A stretch of 64,000 nt of DNA, taken from contig NZ_BMUF01000015.1 of the NCBI RefSeq assembly GCF_014650055.1, positions 124,001-188,000 of the forward strand, read 5' to 3'. The notes beneath the pieces are model-generated. The model did not search any database. It saw only the letters and a program-made list of their open reading frames with translations, and was not told where the DNA came from. This DNA is from Streptomyces malachitofuscus (GTDB lineage: Bacteria > Actinomycetota > Actinomycetes > Streptomycetales > Streptomycetaceae). Shown in pieces: positions 55,780 to 64,000 of the stretch (positions are counted from its first letter, which is position 1; every line of letters starts with the position of its first letter). A program made the position numbers and the translations under genes.

Positions 55780-56579
55780 GTCTCGGAGACGACACGGGCC
55801 AGACCCGCACCCGCCTGCCGGAAGGAGGCGGCGACCCGTACGGCGGCGCGCGCAGAGGCGGCCGTTCGTCGTCGCGCAGCCTCGTCACGGTGGTCGGCGT
55901 GGTGGTCCTCCTCATCGCCGCGATCGCCTTCGCGAACCGTGGAGGCGACGATTCCGACCCGGCGGAGAGCGCGGGCGACTCCCCCAAGTCGGCGGCGACG
56001 GCCCCTTCGGGGGAGAAGCCGGTGAGTGCGAAGGCCGCGGGCATCCCTGCGGGCTTCGCCCACGACCGCCAGGGGGCGGAGAGCGCGGCGGCGAACTATG
56101 CGGTGGCCCTGGGCTCCGACGGTATGTTCAACGCCGCCCGCCGCCACGAGATCGTCCAGACCCTGGCGGACCCCCGCTCGGCCGACAGCCTTCAGTCCGG
56201 GTTCGACGCGGACTACTCAGCCGAATTCCTGAAGGCGATCGGGCTCGACAAGAACGGCAAGGCTCCGGCCGGCAGCACATTCGTCAACCGCACGGTCCCC
56301 GCCGGCACCAAGGTCACGGACTACAAGGACGACGCGGCAACCGTCGAGGTCTGGTGCAACGGCCTCTTCGGTCTCGCCGGTGAGAAGTCGACCAACCCAG
56401 TAACCAGCAGCTGGTTCACCGTGACCATGAAGCTGAACTGGAGCGGTGACGACTGGAAGGTCCTCGAAACCACCCAGAAGACCGGCCCGACCCCCGTCAC
56501 AGGTGACAACCCCGTGTCGGGATCCGATGAGATCAGCAAGGCGGTCCAGGAGTTCGGAGGCTTGACCTATGCCCGGTAG
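55776..56579 (+). CDS. VirB8/TcpC-like bitopic membrane protein
   Basis: A 267-residue protein. A cytosolic Gly/Arg/Ser-rich tail (residues 1-34) precedes one membrane helix (about 35-53, SLVTVVGVVVLLIAAIAFAN), a Ser/Pro/Ala spacer, and an outer domain from about 95 to 267 (RQGAESAAANYAVALGSDGM, AATVEVWCNGLFGLAG, WFTVTMKLNWSGDDWKVLET). The alternation of an initial helical part and a curved sheet is what VirB8/NTF2-like domains show, as in TcpC of pCW3. The VirB8 assignment is structural inference. It corresponds to SCO4130 if synteny holds. The stop overlaps the next gene by 11 bases. Confidence 0.82.
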   Translation: MSLGDDTGQTRTRLPEGGGDPYGGARRGGRSSSRSLVTVVGVVVLLIAAIAFANRGGDDSDPAESAGDSPKSAATAPSGEKPVSAKAAGIPAGFAHDRQGAESAAANYAVALGSDGMFNAARRHEIVQTLADPRSADSLQSGFDADYSAEFLKAIGLDKNGKAPAGSTFVNRTVPAGTKVTDYKDDAATVEVWCNGLFGLAGEKSTNPVTSSWFTVTMKLNWSGDDWKVLETTQKTGPTPVTGDNPVSGSDEISKAVQEFGGLTYAR

Positions 56580-57900
56580 CCGACACCGCGTACTGAAGCT
56601 CACCGGCCTCGTCGCAGCCGCTCAAGCGACCGCCGTCCTGCTGGCCACGCGCGCCTTCGCAGCCCCCACCCCCTCTCCGACACCCACGGAGAGCGACGAC
56701 CCCTGCTCTCTGATCTCCGGCCCTGCCAAGAAGTACTGCGAACGCGGCCAGGAACGCGACGGCGGAGGCGCCGGCACGCTCGACGCCCCCTCCAGCACCC
56801 TCGACCCCCTCGCCTCCCTCGCCCAGGGCTGCGCCGACGCCGCTTCCTGGACCATCGACAAGCTCAGCGACGCCGTGAACGAGACCGCGAACGTCGACTT
56901 CACCAACGACACGTTCCTCCAGCAGTACGCCGTCGTCTTCGCCGCGTCGACGATCCTCACCCTCCTCCTCTGGCTGCTCGCCGTCGCCAAGCGCGCGGTG
57001 CGGGGCGTCCCCCTCACCACCGCCCTCTCCGAGGCGATCGGCTTCCTCTGGCTCACCGTCCTCGCCTCCGCCTTCACGCCCCTGATCCTCTACACCGTCG
57101 TCTCCGCGACCGACGGCGTCACCGAGGTCCTCGCGAAGGCGACCGGCGACCAGACGGACACGTTCTTCGGCACGTTCTCCGGCGCGCTCGCGAAGGGCGA
57201 CGACATCGGCGGCGGACCGATCATGCTGATCGTCGTCTCGCTCGTGTCCATCGTCGCCGCCGGTGTCCTCTGGCTGGAGCTCGTCATCCGCGCCGCCCTG
57301 CTCTACGTCGGCGCCCTCCTCGGCACCGTCGTCTACGCGGGCCTCGTCGACAAGAACCTGTGGGGCCACGTCCGCCGCTGGGCGGGCATCATGATCGCGG
57401 TGATCCTGGTGAAACCGGTCATCGTGATCGTGCTCGGCCTCGCCGGCGCGCTGTCCGCCGACGAGGGCCCCGACGCCTTCTCCGCCGTGGTCTCCGGACT
57501 GGCGATCATCCTGCTCGCCATCTTCGCCTCCGCGATGATCTACCGCTTCGTCCCCGGCTTCGGCGACGAGATCGCCGGCTCCCGCAACAACCGCATCATG
57601 CAGAGCGCCGAAGGCAAGGCCGCCGCCGTCATCAGCTCCCCGGCGACCCTCGTCGCGCAGGGCATCAAGACCCACAGCTCCCGCACCGACAACAACGGCG
57701 GTGGCGGCCAGTCCTCCGGCCCGCGCCCCTCCAACCCCGCCTCCGGCGGAGTCGCCGCACACAGCTCGCGCCCGTCGAACGGCGGCGGAACTGTCCCCTC
57801 CGCCGCCCCCGCGCCCCGCTCGGGCAGCCCGGTGAACACCCCCCACGCCAGCAGCACCCGCAACAGCAGTACCAACCGCACGGGAGGTGAAGGGCGTTGA
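56569..57900 (+). CDS. VirB6/TrbL-like polytopic membrane protein
   Basis: A 443-residue protein. A cleavable signal (residues 1-31, ending RAFAAP) and a short acidic Cys-containing segment (DDPCSLISGPAKKYC) are followed by six helices. These include VVFAASTILTLLLWLLAVAK, AIGFLWLTVLASAFTPLILY, IMLIVVSLVSIVAAGVLWLE, the basic-flanked HVRRWAGIMIAVILVKPVIV and GLAIILLAIFASAMIYRFVP. A disordered Ser/Asn/Pro tail of about 100 residues ends the protein. The late KP-containing helix and topology resemble VirB6/TrbL channel subunits of type IV secretion. It corresponds to SCO4129. The stop overlaps the next TTG start (TTGA). Confidence 0.85.
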   Translation: MPGSRHRVLKLTGLVAAAQATAVLLATRAFAAPTPSPTPTESDDPCSLISGPAKKYCERGQERDGGGAGTLDAPSSTLDPLASLAQGCADAASWTIDKLSDAVNETANVDFTNDTFLQQYAVVFAASTILTLLLWLLAVAKRAVRGVPLTTALSEAIGFLWLTVLASAFTPLILYTVVSATDGVTEVLAKATGDQTDTFFGTFSGALAKGDDIGGGPIMLIVVSLVSIVAAGVLWLELVIRAALLYVGALLGTVVYAGLVDKNLWGHVRRWAGIMIAVILVKPVIVIVLGLAGALSADEGPDAFSAVVSGLAIILLAIFASAMIYRFVPGFGDEIAGSRNNRIMQSAEGKAAAVISSPATLVAQGIKTHSSRTDNNGGGGQSSGPRPSNPASGGVAAHSSRPSNGGGTVPSAAPAPRSGSPVNTPHASSTRNSSTNRTGGEGR

Positions 57901-59456
57901 CGACCGAGTCCCACCTGTCCCATCCGGTCACGCCCCGCCGTACGTATCTGATCGGCCGCGCCCGGCCGAACGCGATCGTCGGCCGCAATCGCGAGACCGG
58001 AGAGATCGCGCTGATCGTCCTGGGCGCGTTCCTCGGCATGATGTGCGGGCTTCTCGTCCCCGTCCTGTCCGTGCGGATCGTGCTGCTCGCGGGCCTGCCC
58101 ATGCTGGCGCTGGCCGCTGTGTACGTGCCCTACCGGGGCCGCACGTTCTACAAGTGGTTCGAGATCAACCGCAGCTACAAACGCACCGTGCGCCGCGGCA
58201 CCACCTACCGGTCCGGCGCCGTCGAGGCCGGCACCCGCCTGGACGGCCGCGAGGTGGAGATCGGGCCACCACCGGGCATCGGCAGGATCACCTGGCTCGC
58301 CGCCCCCTTCGGCCCGGACGAGATCGCCGTACTGCTGCACGCGGACCGCAAGACCGTCACCGCCGCGATCGAGATCGAAGGGCCGGGCGTCGGCCTGCGC
58401 GACTCCGAGGACCAGGAAGCCCTCGTCGACCGCTTCGGCACGCTCCTCAAGCATGTCGCCAACGGCGACGGCTTTGTGACCCGCCTTCAGATGCTGGCCC
58501 GGACCCTGCCCGCCGACCCCGACGCCCACGCGAAGGACGTCTCCGTACGCGGGGACGACAAGGCTCCGCCGTGGCTCCAGCAGTCGTACGACCAGCTCCA
58601 GTCCATGGTGTCCACCAGCAGCGAGCAGCACCGCGCCTACCTCGTCGCCTGCATGCACTTCAACCGGGAGCTCGCCGCCGAGGCCAACACCATGGCCCGC
58701 GCGATGCGCAGCCAGGGCGGCGGCAAGGTGGACCGGGACGCGGGGCTCGCCGTCGTGATGGCCCGTGAGCTGACCGACATCTGCTCCCGGCTCCAGGAGG
58801 CCGACATCCGCGTACGGCAGCCGCTCGGCCAGAGCAGACTGTCCTCGCTGGTCCACTCCATGTACGACCCGGACCACCCCATCGACCACATCCAGGCGAT
58901 GACCCAGCGCAACGCCTGGCCGGCCGAGCTGGACGCCATGGAGCCCACCTACCTCCAGGCCAAGACCCGCGAGTCCGCCACCCGCGCCCCCTGGTGCCAC
59001 GCCACGGCCTGGATCAAGGAGTGGCCGATGACCCCCGTCGGCGTCAACTTCCTCGCGCCGCTCCTCGTCCACACCCCGGACGTGATCCGCACGGTCGCCG
59101 TCACGATGGACCTCGAACCCACCGAGGTCGCCATCGAGCGCATGCTGACCGAGAAGACCAACGACGAGGCGGAGGCGTCCCGCGCCGCCAAGATGAACCG
59201 CACCGTCGACCCGCGCGACATCGCCGCGCACAGCCGCCTCGACCAGCGCGGCGAGGACCTCGCCAGCGGCGCCGCGGGCGTCAACCTGGTCGGCTACATC
59301 ACCGTCTCCTCCCGCACACCCGAGGCCCTGGCCCGCGACAAGCGGACCATACGGGCGTCGGCCGGAAAGTCGTACCTGAAGCTGGAGTGGTGCGACCGCG
59401 AGCACCACCGCGCGTTCGTGAACACACTCCCGTTCGCCACCGGCATTCGAAGGTAG
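57897..59456 (+). CDS. SCO6880-family protein: PrgI-like membrane part plus VirB4 N-terminal domain
   Basis: A 519-residue protein. A short cytosolic start (MTTESHLSHPVTPRRTYLIG) is followed by two helices at about residues 40-80 (ALIVLGAFLGMMCGLLVPVL, LLAGLPMLALAAVYVPYRG) as in PrgI proteins. A long soluble region (about 100-519) resembles the N-terminal, non-ATPase domain of VirB4/TraC. So the VirB4 protein appears split, with the ATPase in the next gene. From memory it belongs to the SCO6880 family. Start TTG 57897 with GGGAGGTGA 6 bases before it; TTG is unusual but the overlap (TTGA) and ribosome site are clear. Confidence 0.85.
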   Translation: MTTESHLSHPVTPRRTYLIGRARPNAIVGRNRETGEIALIVLGAFLGMMCGLLVPVLSVRIVLLAGLPMLALAAVYVPYRGRTFYKWFEINRSYKRTVRRGTTYRSGAVEAGTRLDGREVEIGPPPGIGRITWLAAPFGPDEIAVLLHADRKTVTAAIEIEGPGVGLRDSEDQEALVDRFGTLLKHVANGDGFVTRLQMLARTLPADPDAHAKDVSVRGDDKAPPWLQQSYDQLQSMVSTSSEQHRAYLVACMHFNRELAAEANTMARAMRSQGGGKVDRDAGLAVVMARELTDICSRLQEADIRVRQPLGQSRLSSLVHSMYDPDHPIDHIQAMTQRNAWPAELDAMEPTYLQAKTRESATRAPWCHATAWIKEWPMTPVGVNFLAPLLVHTPDVIRTVAVTMDLEPTEVAIERMLTEKTNDEAEASRAAKMNRTVDPRDIAAHSRLDQRGEDLASGAAGVNLVGYITVSSRTPEALARDKRTIRASAGKSYLKLEWCDREHHRAFVNTLPFATGIRR

Positions 59457-59469
59457 GGGCTGAGCCGAT

Positions 59470-60879
59470 ATGCGGGATCCGCTGTCCGTCGTCACCGACG
59501 CCTTCACGTCCTTCCTGTTCGGGAAGGTCGAGACGACACGGCTGCCGGTGCGCACGTCCACGGGCCAGGCACAGGCGGTCTATCTGCCGACCGCCGCGCC
59601 CGGCCTCGGCGACTCCGGCGTCATCATCGGCCGCGAGGTCTACTCCGGCAAGGGCTACATCTACGACCCCTTCCAGCTCTACGGCCAGCAGCTCCCCGCC
59701 CCGCACTGGCTGGTCCTCGGCGAGTCCGGCAACGGCAAGTCGGCCCTGGAGAAGACCTACGTCCTGCGCCAGCTGCGCTTCCGCGACCGCCAGGTCGTCG
59801 TCCTGGACGCACAGGGCGAGGACGGCGTCGGCGAATGGAACCTCATCGCGCAGGAGCTGGGGATAACTCCCATCCGCCTCGACCCGATGGCCGCCCTCGA
59901 CCACGGCATCCGGCTCAACCCCCTCGACCCGTCGATCACCACCACCGGCCAGCTCGCGCTGCTCCGGACGATCATCGAGGTCGCGATGGGCCACGGCCTG
60001 GACGAGCGCGCCGGCTTCGCCCTCAAGGTCGCGCACGCCTACGTCAACGAGACCATCGTCGAACGCCAGCCCGTGCTCTCGGACATCGTCGAGCGCCTGC
60101 GCCACCCCGAACCCGAGTCCGCGGAGGCGATGAACGTCGCCATAGACGACGTACGGGCGTGGGGCCTGGACGTCGCCCTGGTCCTCGACCGCCTCGTCGA
60201 CGGTGACCTGCGCGGCATGTTCGACGGCCCGACGACGGTCGGCATCGACCTCGACGCACCGCTCATCGTCTTCGACCTGTCCCACATCGACCGCAACTCC
60301 ATCGCCATGCCCATCCTCATGGCGATCGTCGGCGTCTGGCTGGAACACACCTGGATCCGCCCCGACCGGAAGAAGCGCATCTTCCTGGTCGAGGAAGCCT
60401 GGCACATCATCAACAGCCCGTTCGTCGCCCAGCTGTTCCAGCGGCTGCTGAAGTTCGGCCGACGGCTCGGCCTGTCGTTCGTCGCGGTCGTCCACCACCT
60501 GTCCGACGTGGTGGACGGGGCGGCGGCGAAGGAAGCGGCGGCCATCCTGAAAATGGCGTCGACCCGGACCATCTACGCCCAGAAGGCGGACGAGGCGAGG
60601 GCGACCGGCCGGGTGCTGGGCCTGCCCAGGTGGGCCGTGGAGATCATCCCGACCCTCACTCCCGGCATCGCGGTCTGGGACGTCAACGGCAACGTCCAGG
60701 TGGTCAAACACCTGGTCACGGAGACCGAACGCCCGCTGGTCTTCACCGACCGCGCCATGACCGAGTCCTCCGTCGACCTCACCGACGACGCCCTGCGCGC
60801 CGCCGAACGCGAGGCGGAGGAACGGGCGGCGGCCTTCGTGGAGCAGCACGTCGGCGACTCCGAATCGACGGTGGCGTAA
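59470..60879 (+). CDS. VirB4/TraC-like ATPase
   Basis: A 469-residue cytosolic or peripheral ATPase. Walker A is LVLGESGNGKSALEKTY (G84-S91) and Walker B is KKRIFLVEEAWHII (about 300-313), with the following arginine region LLKFGRRLGLSFVAVVHHLS typical of VirB4. An early VYLPTAAPGLGDSGVIIGRE segment corresponds to the domain that normally follows the VirB4 N-terminal region. All ATPase motifs are intact. It would power assembly or substrate movement. It corresponds to SCO4127 (cmdB in my recollection). ATG 59470 lies 13 bases after the SCO6880-family stop. Confidence 0.9.
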   Translation: MRDPLSVVTDAFTSFLFGKVETTRLPVRTSTGQAQAVYLPTAAPGLGDSGVIIGREVYSGKGYIYDPFQLYGQQLPAPHWLVLGESGNGKSALEKTYVLRQLRFRDRQVVVLDAQGEDGVGEWNLIAQELGITPIRLDPMAALDHGIRLNPLDPSITTTGQLALLRTIIEVAMGHGLDERAGFALKVAHAYVNETIVERQPVLSDIVERLRHPEPESAEAMNVAIDDVRAWGLDVALVLDRLVDGDLRGMFDGPTTVGIDLDAPLIVFDLSHIDRNSIAMPILMAIVGVWLEHTWIRPDRKKRIFLVEEAWHIINSPFVAQLFQRLLKFGRRLGLSFVAVVHHLSDVVDGAAAKEAAAILKMASTRTIYAQKADEARATGRVLGLPRWAVEIIPTLTPGIAVWDVNGNVQVVKHLVTETERPLVFTDRAMTESSVDLTDDALRAAEREAEERAAAFVEQHVGDSESTVA

Positions 60880-60889
60880 GGGGAGACGC

Positions 60890-62434
60890 GTGAGACCGGA
60901 CGATCACCGTGAGCAGGGCCGGACCGGCCAGGGCGGTATCCCCGACGGGCTGCTGATCGGCATTCTCGCCTTTCTGATCGGCCTGACCACGATGGTGTGG
61001 ACGGCCACGGGGCTCGCGAGCCTCTTCGCCCACGGCCACTGGCCGTCCGGCGTCACCTTCACCCGCACCCCGGTGGCCGTGCGCCACCTCGTCGCCGAAC
61101 CGCAGAACCTCCCCGCCGCCTGGCCGGACGCGCCGGAGGCCGATCTCTCGGGATACGGCCTCTTCTGGGGCCTGTTCATCGGCCAGCTGATGATCCTGAC
61201 CGTCCTCACGGTGTTCGTCGTGGGCACGGTGGCCCGCTGGAGAGCGGTACGGGAGAGACGGCGCACGGAACGCGCGACGGGCATCCCCCGGCCGGAACCC
61301 GAACGGCACCGCGAGCCGGCGCACCACCCCGAACCGGAGCCGCAACCGGCCCCCAAGCAGCTCCACGAGGTACCGACCCCCAGAGAACCCGAACAGAAGG
61401 CACCGGAGCCGGTGCCGGCACCCGGGCAGTCACCCGCACCGCAGGAAGCGACGCCCACCGCCCTGCCCCACGGCGCACCGGCGGACGCGTGGCACACCCC
61501 CCGCAGCGAAGGCGCAGGACTGCACTACGGCCCCCCGGCCACCCGCCACACCACCGCCACCCAGGCCATACGGGACGCCGCAGGCCCGGCGCTGGTCCTC
61601 ACCTCCAACCCCACCCTCTGGCACGACACCAAGGACGCCCGCGCCAAGCTCGGCCCCACCCACCTCTACGACCCCACCCACCTCTGCGACACCCCCGCCC
61701 GCCTCCACTGGTCCCCCACCACCGGCTGCGAGGACAAGCACACGGCCACCGCCCGCGCGGCCGCGCTCCTCGCTCCCGTTCGCCCCACCTCCCGCCTCGA
61801 CCAGGCGGTCGCCGACACCGCCGAGACACTGCTCCGCAGTTACGTCCACGCCGCCGCCGTGGACGGACGCACCATCCGCCACGTCCACCGCTGGGCCCAG
61901 GGCATCCAGGTGCACGACGCCGTGCGCATCCTCCGTACCAACCCCAAGGCCGCCCCCGGCTCCGCAGGCGAACTCGAAGCGGCCCTCACCGCGCACCCCG
62001 ACCGCCGCGACATGGCCCAGCAGCTGACGACCCGGGCCCTGTCCGCCCTCTCCACGATCAACGTCCGCGAGGCCTGCACTCCCAACCGAAATGATGCCCT
62101 CGCCTTGGATTCCTTCATCGACGAAGGGGGCACGCTTTATGTCGTGGGTGAATCCATCGAGGACCCCCGCACCAGCCCGGGCGCGATGCCCCTGCTGACG
62201 GCGCTCGCCTCACACGTGGTCGAGCACGGCCGGCGCATGGCCGAACGGTCATCCTCCGGTCGGCTCGACCCACCACTCACCCTGGTCCTGGACGACGTGG
62301 CCGCCGTGGCCCCGCTCCCCCAGCTCCCGGAGCTCCTCGCCACCGGCACGGACCGGGGCCTGCCCACGCTGGCCCTGCTCCGCTCCCGCGAACAGGGCAG
62401 GGCCCGCTGGCCGCACGACGAACTCCCGGTCTGA
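60890..62434 (+). CDS. VirD4/TraG-like coupling protein with degenerate Walker A
   Basis: A 514-residue protein. Two membrane helices lie at about residues 20-45 (GLLIGILAFLIGLTTMVWTA) and 88-110 (GLFWGLFIGQLMILTVLTVF), followed by a Pro/Glu-rich linker of about 75 residues and a TraG/VirD4-like domain from about 205. The P-loop position reads YGPPATRHTTATQAI (214-222), missing the GSGKT residues. The following LVLTSNPTLWHDT fits the usual TSNKPDLY strand, and the Walker B is LVLDDVAAVAPLPQL (D468-D469). It ends soon after TLALLRSREQGRARW, shorter than coupling proteins that continue for a further 50 or more residues. It probably does not hydrolyse ATP. Start GTG 60890. It corresponds to SCO4126. 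Confidence 0.85.
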   Translation: MRPDDHREQGRTGQGGIPDGLLIGILAFLIGLTTMVWTATGLASLFAHGHWPSGVTFTRTPVAVRHLVAEPQNLPAAWPDAPEADLSGYGLFWGLFIGQLMILTVLTVFVVGTVARWRAVRERRRTERATGIPRPEPERHREPAHHPEPEPQPAPKQLHEVPTPREPEQKAPEPVPAPGQSPAPQEATPTALPHGAPADAWHTPRSEGAGLHYGPPATRHTTATQAIRDAAGPALVLTSNPTLWHDTKDARAKLGPTHLYDPTHLCDTPARLHWSPTTGCEDKHTATARAAALLAPVRPTSRLDQAVADTAETLLRSYVHAAAVDGRTIRHVHRWAQGIQVHDAVRILRTNPKAAPGSAGELEAALTAHPDRRDMAQQLTTRALSALSTINVREACTPNRNDALALDSFIDEGGTLYVVGESIEDPRTSPGAMPLLTALASHVVEHGRRMAERSSSGRLDPPLTLVLDDVAAVAPLPQLPELLATGTDRGLPTLALLRSREQGRARWPHDELPV

Positions 62435-62443
62435 CCCGCCCGA

Positions 62444-62998
62444 CTAGTCCGACACCGGCCGCTCCACGGCCAGCTCCAGCTCCAGATCGTCCGGCTCGTC
62501 CCCCAGCGACATGGTCACCCCGGTGTCGACGAAACCCGCCTTGCGGTAGGCCCCCAGCGCCCGCGCGTTGTCCACGTGCACCAGGAGCCGCACGCGCTCC
62601 GCCCCGCGCCCCCACGCCCACTCCAGCGCGGTCCGGAACAGCGCCTTCGCCAGCCCGCTCCCCCGGTACCGGGGATCCACGTACACACCCACCAGGTGCC
62701 CCTGCCGCCGCGCTACGACGGACCCGGCCCAGTCCGTCGAACCGGCCTCCTCGATCAGCACGGCCGCATTGGCGACCCAGCTCCCGTCGGCCGTCTCGGC
62801 GATGAACTGCTGCGCCCCGTTCGCCGTGCGCTCCTGCCACCAGGAGTCCGGCCGGGCCACGGCCTCCTCGTAGGTGTCCATGTAGGCGATGTGCGCGACC
62901 GGGTCCCGCAACGCGGTGAGCCGCAGCTCCCGCGACGCTGCCCACTCATCGGCGCGCACCGGCCGGATCACATAGTCATCGATGGGGATGGCAGTCAT
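62444..62998 (-). CDS. GNAT-family N-acetyltransferase
   Basis: A 184-residue acetyltransferase, MTAIPIDDYVIRPVRADEWA, with the acetyl-CoA loop VYVDPRYRGSGLAKALF and C-terminal NARALGAYRKAGFVDTGVTM. Substrate unknown; many members acetylate small amines or protein N-termini. ATG 62996-62998 is preferred to GTG 63007 because the conserved IRPVRADEW block follows closely. It converges on the VirD4-like gene with 9 bases between the stops, and is divergent from the kinase gene. Confidence 0.9.
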   Translation of the reverse strand: MTAIPIDDYVIRPVRADEWAASRELRLTALRDPVAHIAYMDTYEEAVARPDSWWQERTANGAQQFIAETADGSWVANAAVLIEEAGSTDWAGSVVARRQGHLVGVYVDPRYRGSGLAKALFRTALEWAWGRGAERVRLLVHVDNARALGAYRKAGFVDTGVTMSLGDEPDDLELELAVERPVSD

Positions 62999-63091
62999 GG
63001 CCGCCACCGTAGTACCGGGGTACCACCGCCCTCACCCGAAATACCGCCCACGGTCGACGCCCGCCGCCCCCGCGCGGACGAGCATCTGACC

Positions 63092-64000
63092 ATGCAGCCC
63101 CTCGTGTTCTCCCCGCCGGACGCACCCGCCACCATGGACCGCGTGACGAACGAGCGGGAGTCTCCGACGGGGGCACGGACGACGGAACCCCTCATCCAGT
63201 ACATGCAACGGCTCAACCAGCGGGTGCGTGCCCTCGACCGGCGCCACCCGCTGCTGTGGGACCTGACCTTCACCGGTTTCTGGGTGACCGCCGCCCTCAT
63301 CGACGTCACGGGCGGCGGCTGGCGCAACGTCACCCACGCCCCGGACACCCCAACCGCGCTGCTCCTCGTTTTGAGCCTCGGCCTGTCCGCCCCGCTCCTC
63401 CTGCGCCGCACACACCCGGCGGCGGTCCTGCTCGCCACGGCCCCGTTCGCCGTGGTCAACGGCTGGTCCGGCGCCACCCTCCAGGCGGCCCTGCTCCAGC
63501 TCGTCGTCCTCTACCACATCACCCTGCGGCTGCCCCTGCGCCACCTGTGGTGGGCATCGGCCCTGATGCTCGTCCCGGTGGCGGTCTCGGCGGTCCGGTT
63601 CGGCGAGGGCGAGTGGAGCCAGCAGATCGGCTCGCACGTCACGTCCATCGGCGTGGCCGTCCTCATCGGCATCACCGTCCGCACCCGCCAGAACTACACG
63701 GAGGCCCTCGAGGACCGGGCCCGCCGCCTGGAGATCGAACGCGACCAGCAAGCCCGCATCGCCACCGCCGCCGAACGCGCCCGCATCGCCCGCGAGATGC
63801 ACGACATCATCGGTCACCACCTGTCCGTCATCACAGGCTTGGCGGACGGCGGCAAATACGCGGCCACCAAGTCCCCGGAACGCGCGGCACAGGCCCTGGA
63901 CGCCATCGGCACCACCAGCCGCCAGGCCCTCGGTGAACTCCGCCGTCTCCTCGACGTCCTCCGCGACGACGACCACGCACTCCCCGCCGCACGAACCCCC
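63092..64000 (+). CDS. NarL-type sensor histidine kinase, partial (3' end outside the window)
   Basis: 303 codons are visible and the frame is open to the last base. Four or five transmembrane helices lie between residues about 55 and 195 (LLLVLSLGLSAPLLLRRTHP, VLLATAPFAVVNGWSGATLQ, IGVAVLIGITVRTRQNY). A coiled segment leads to the dimerisation domain ERARIAREMHDIIGHHLSVI, where the His after REM is the phosphorylation site (HisKA_3 class). The ATPase domain is beyond the end. The partner response regulator is expected next. Start ATG 63092; ATG 63134 (MDRVTNERESP) is an equally possible start. Confidence 0.88.
   Translation, partial: MQPLVFSPPDAPATMDRVTNERESPTGARTTEPLIQYMQRLNQRVRALDRRHPLLWDLTFTGFWVTAALIDVTGGGWRNVTHAPDTPTALLLVLSLGLSAPLLLRRTHPAAVLLATAPFAVVNGWSGATLQAALLQLVVLYHITLRLPLRHLWWASALMLVPVAVSAVRFGEGEWSQQIGSHVTSIGVAVLIGITVRTRQNYTEALEDRARRLEIERDQQARIATAAERARIAREMHDIIGHHLSVITGLADGGKYAATKSPERAAQALDAIGTTSRQALGELRRLLDVLRDDDHALPAARTP

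Noticed and set aside
55267..62434. Reading the T4SS-like cluster as an intact integrated conjugative element
   Set aside because: No relaxase, integrase, replication initiator or direct-repeat attachment sites are visible, the coupling protein has no P-loop, and composition matches the chromosome.

Overview
The window is chromosomal actinobacterial DNA, almost certainly Streptomyces. GC is very high with GC-rich third positions, GTG starts are frequent, and gene ends often overlap by four bases. A mycothiol synthase is present. From memory, gene content and order match the S. coelicolor stretch running from nur (SCO4180) past glnR (SCO4159), ppk (SCO4145), pstSCAB (SCO4142-4139) and csoR (SCO4136) to the cmd cluster (SCO4131-4126). 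No tRNA, rRNA, CRISPR array or insertion sequence was recognised.

Layout. (1) 1-11,000: housekeeping and regulation. Genes: a YgfZ fragment, the nickel regulator nur, a nitrobindin-like protein, a DsrE protein, a thiosulfate sulfurtransferase preceded by a short Cys-containing leader peptide, a DUF2993 protein, a repeat-rich non-coding gap, a MoaD-like protein, an alpha/beta hydrolase, the nitrogen regulator glnR, a LacI regulator and an HtrA-type protease. (2) 11,087-13,275: a MprAB-like two-component pair directly downstream of the protease. (3) 13,272-25,817: a ten-gene minus-strand type VII (ESX) operon. It encodes two WXG100-like proteins, a small helical protein, an 808-residue polymorphic toxin with a PD-(D/E)xK nuclease tip, an Imm49-type immunity protein, a membrane microprotein, EccD, a MinD-like ATPase, a three-ATPase EccC and a DUF6177 protein. 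EccB, EccE and mycosin are not in the window. (4) 25,964-28,225: small accessory genes, including a ribbon-helix-helix/PIN toxin-antitoxin pair.

(5) 28,357-31,300: secreted 5'-nucleotidase and mshD. (6) 31,260-38,441: an ECF sigma/anti-sigma pair with a linked ABC exporter, and a divergent YtrA-type GntR/ABC operon under a perfect 15-bp inverted repeat. (7) 38,792-49,299: the phosphate block. It holds ppk, a CHAD protein, a Nudix hydrolase, pstSCAB behind four PHO-box units, and a Pit transporter with its DUF47 partner. (8) 49,539-54,995: csoR with its operator, a lipoprotein, a PAP2 phosphatase, an SLT-NlpC/P60 wall hydrolase, and a divergent SDR/TetR pair.

(9) 55,267-62,434: a type IV secretion-like cluster matching cmdABCDEF. 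It has a small two-TM protein, an unlisted 37-residue microprotein, a VirB8-like and a VirB6-like protein, a VirB4 split over two genes, and a VirD4-like protein with a ruined Walker A motif. The nearby wall hydrolase has the same domain pair as Gram-positive conjugation hydrolases, so together they look like a domesticated DNA- or protein-translocation machine. (10) The window ends with a GNAT acetyltransferase and the start of a NarL-type sensor kinase.

The most notable systems are the partial ESX module carrying its own toxin/immunity pair, and the T4SS-like cluster with a degenerate coupling ATPase. Functions are read from sequence motifs; family names and locus equivalences come from memory and no searches were run.
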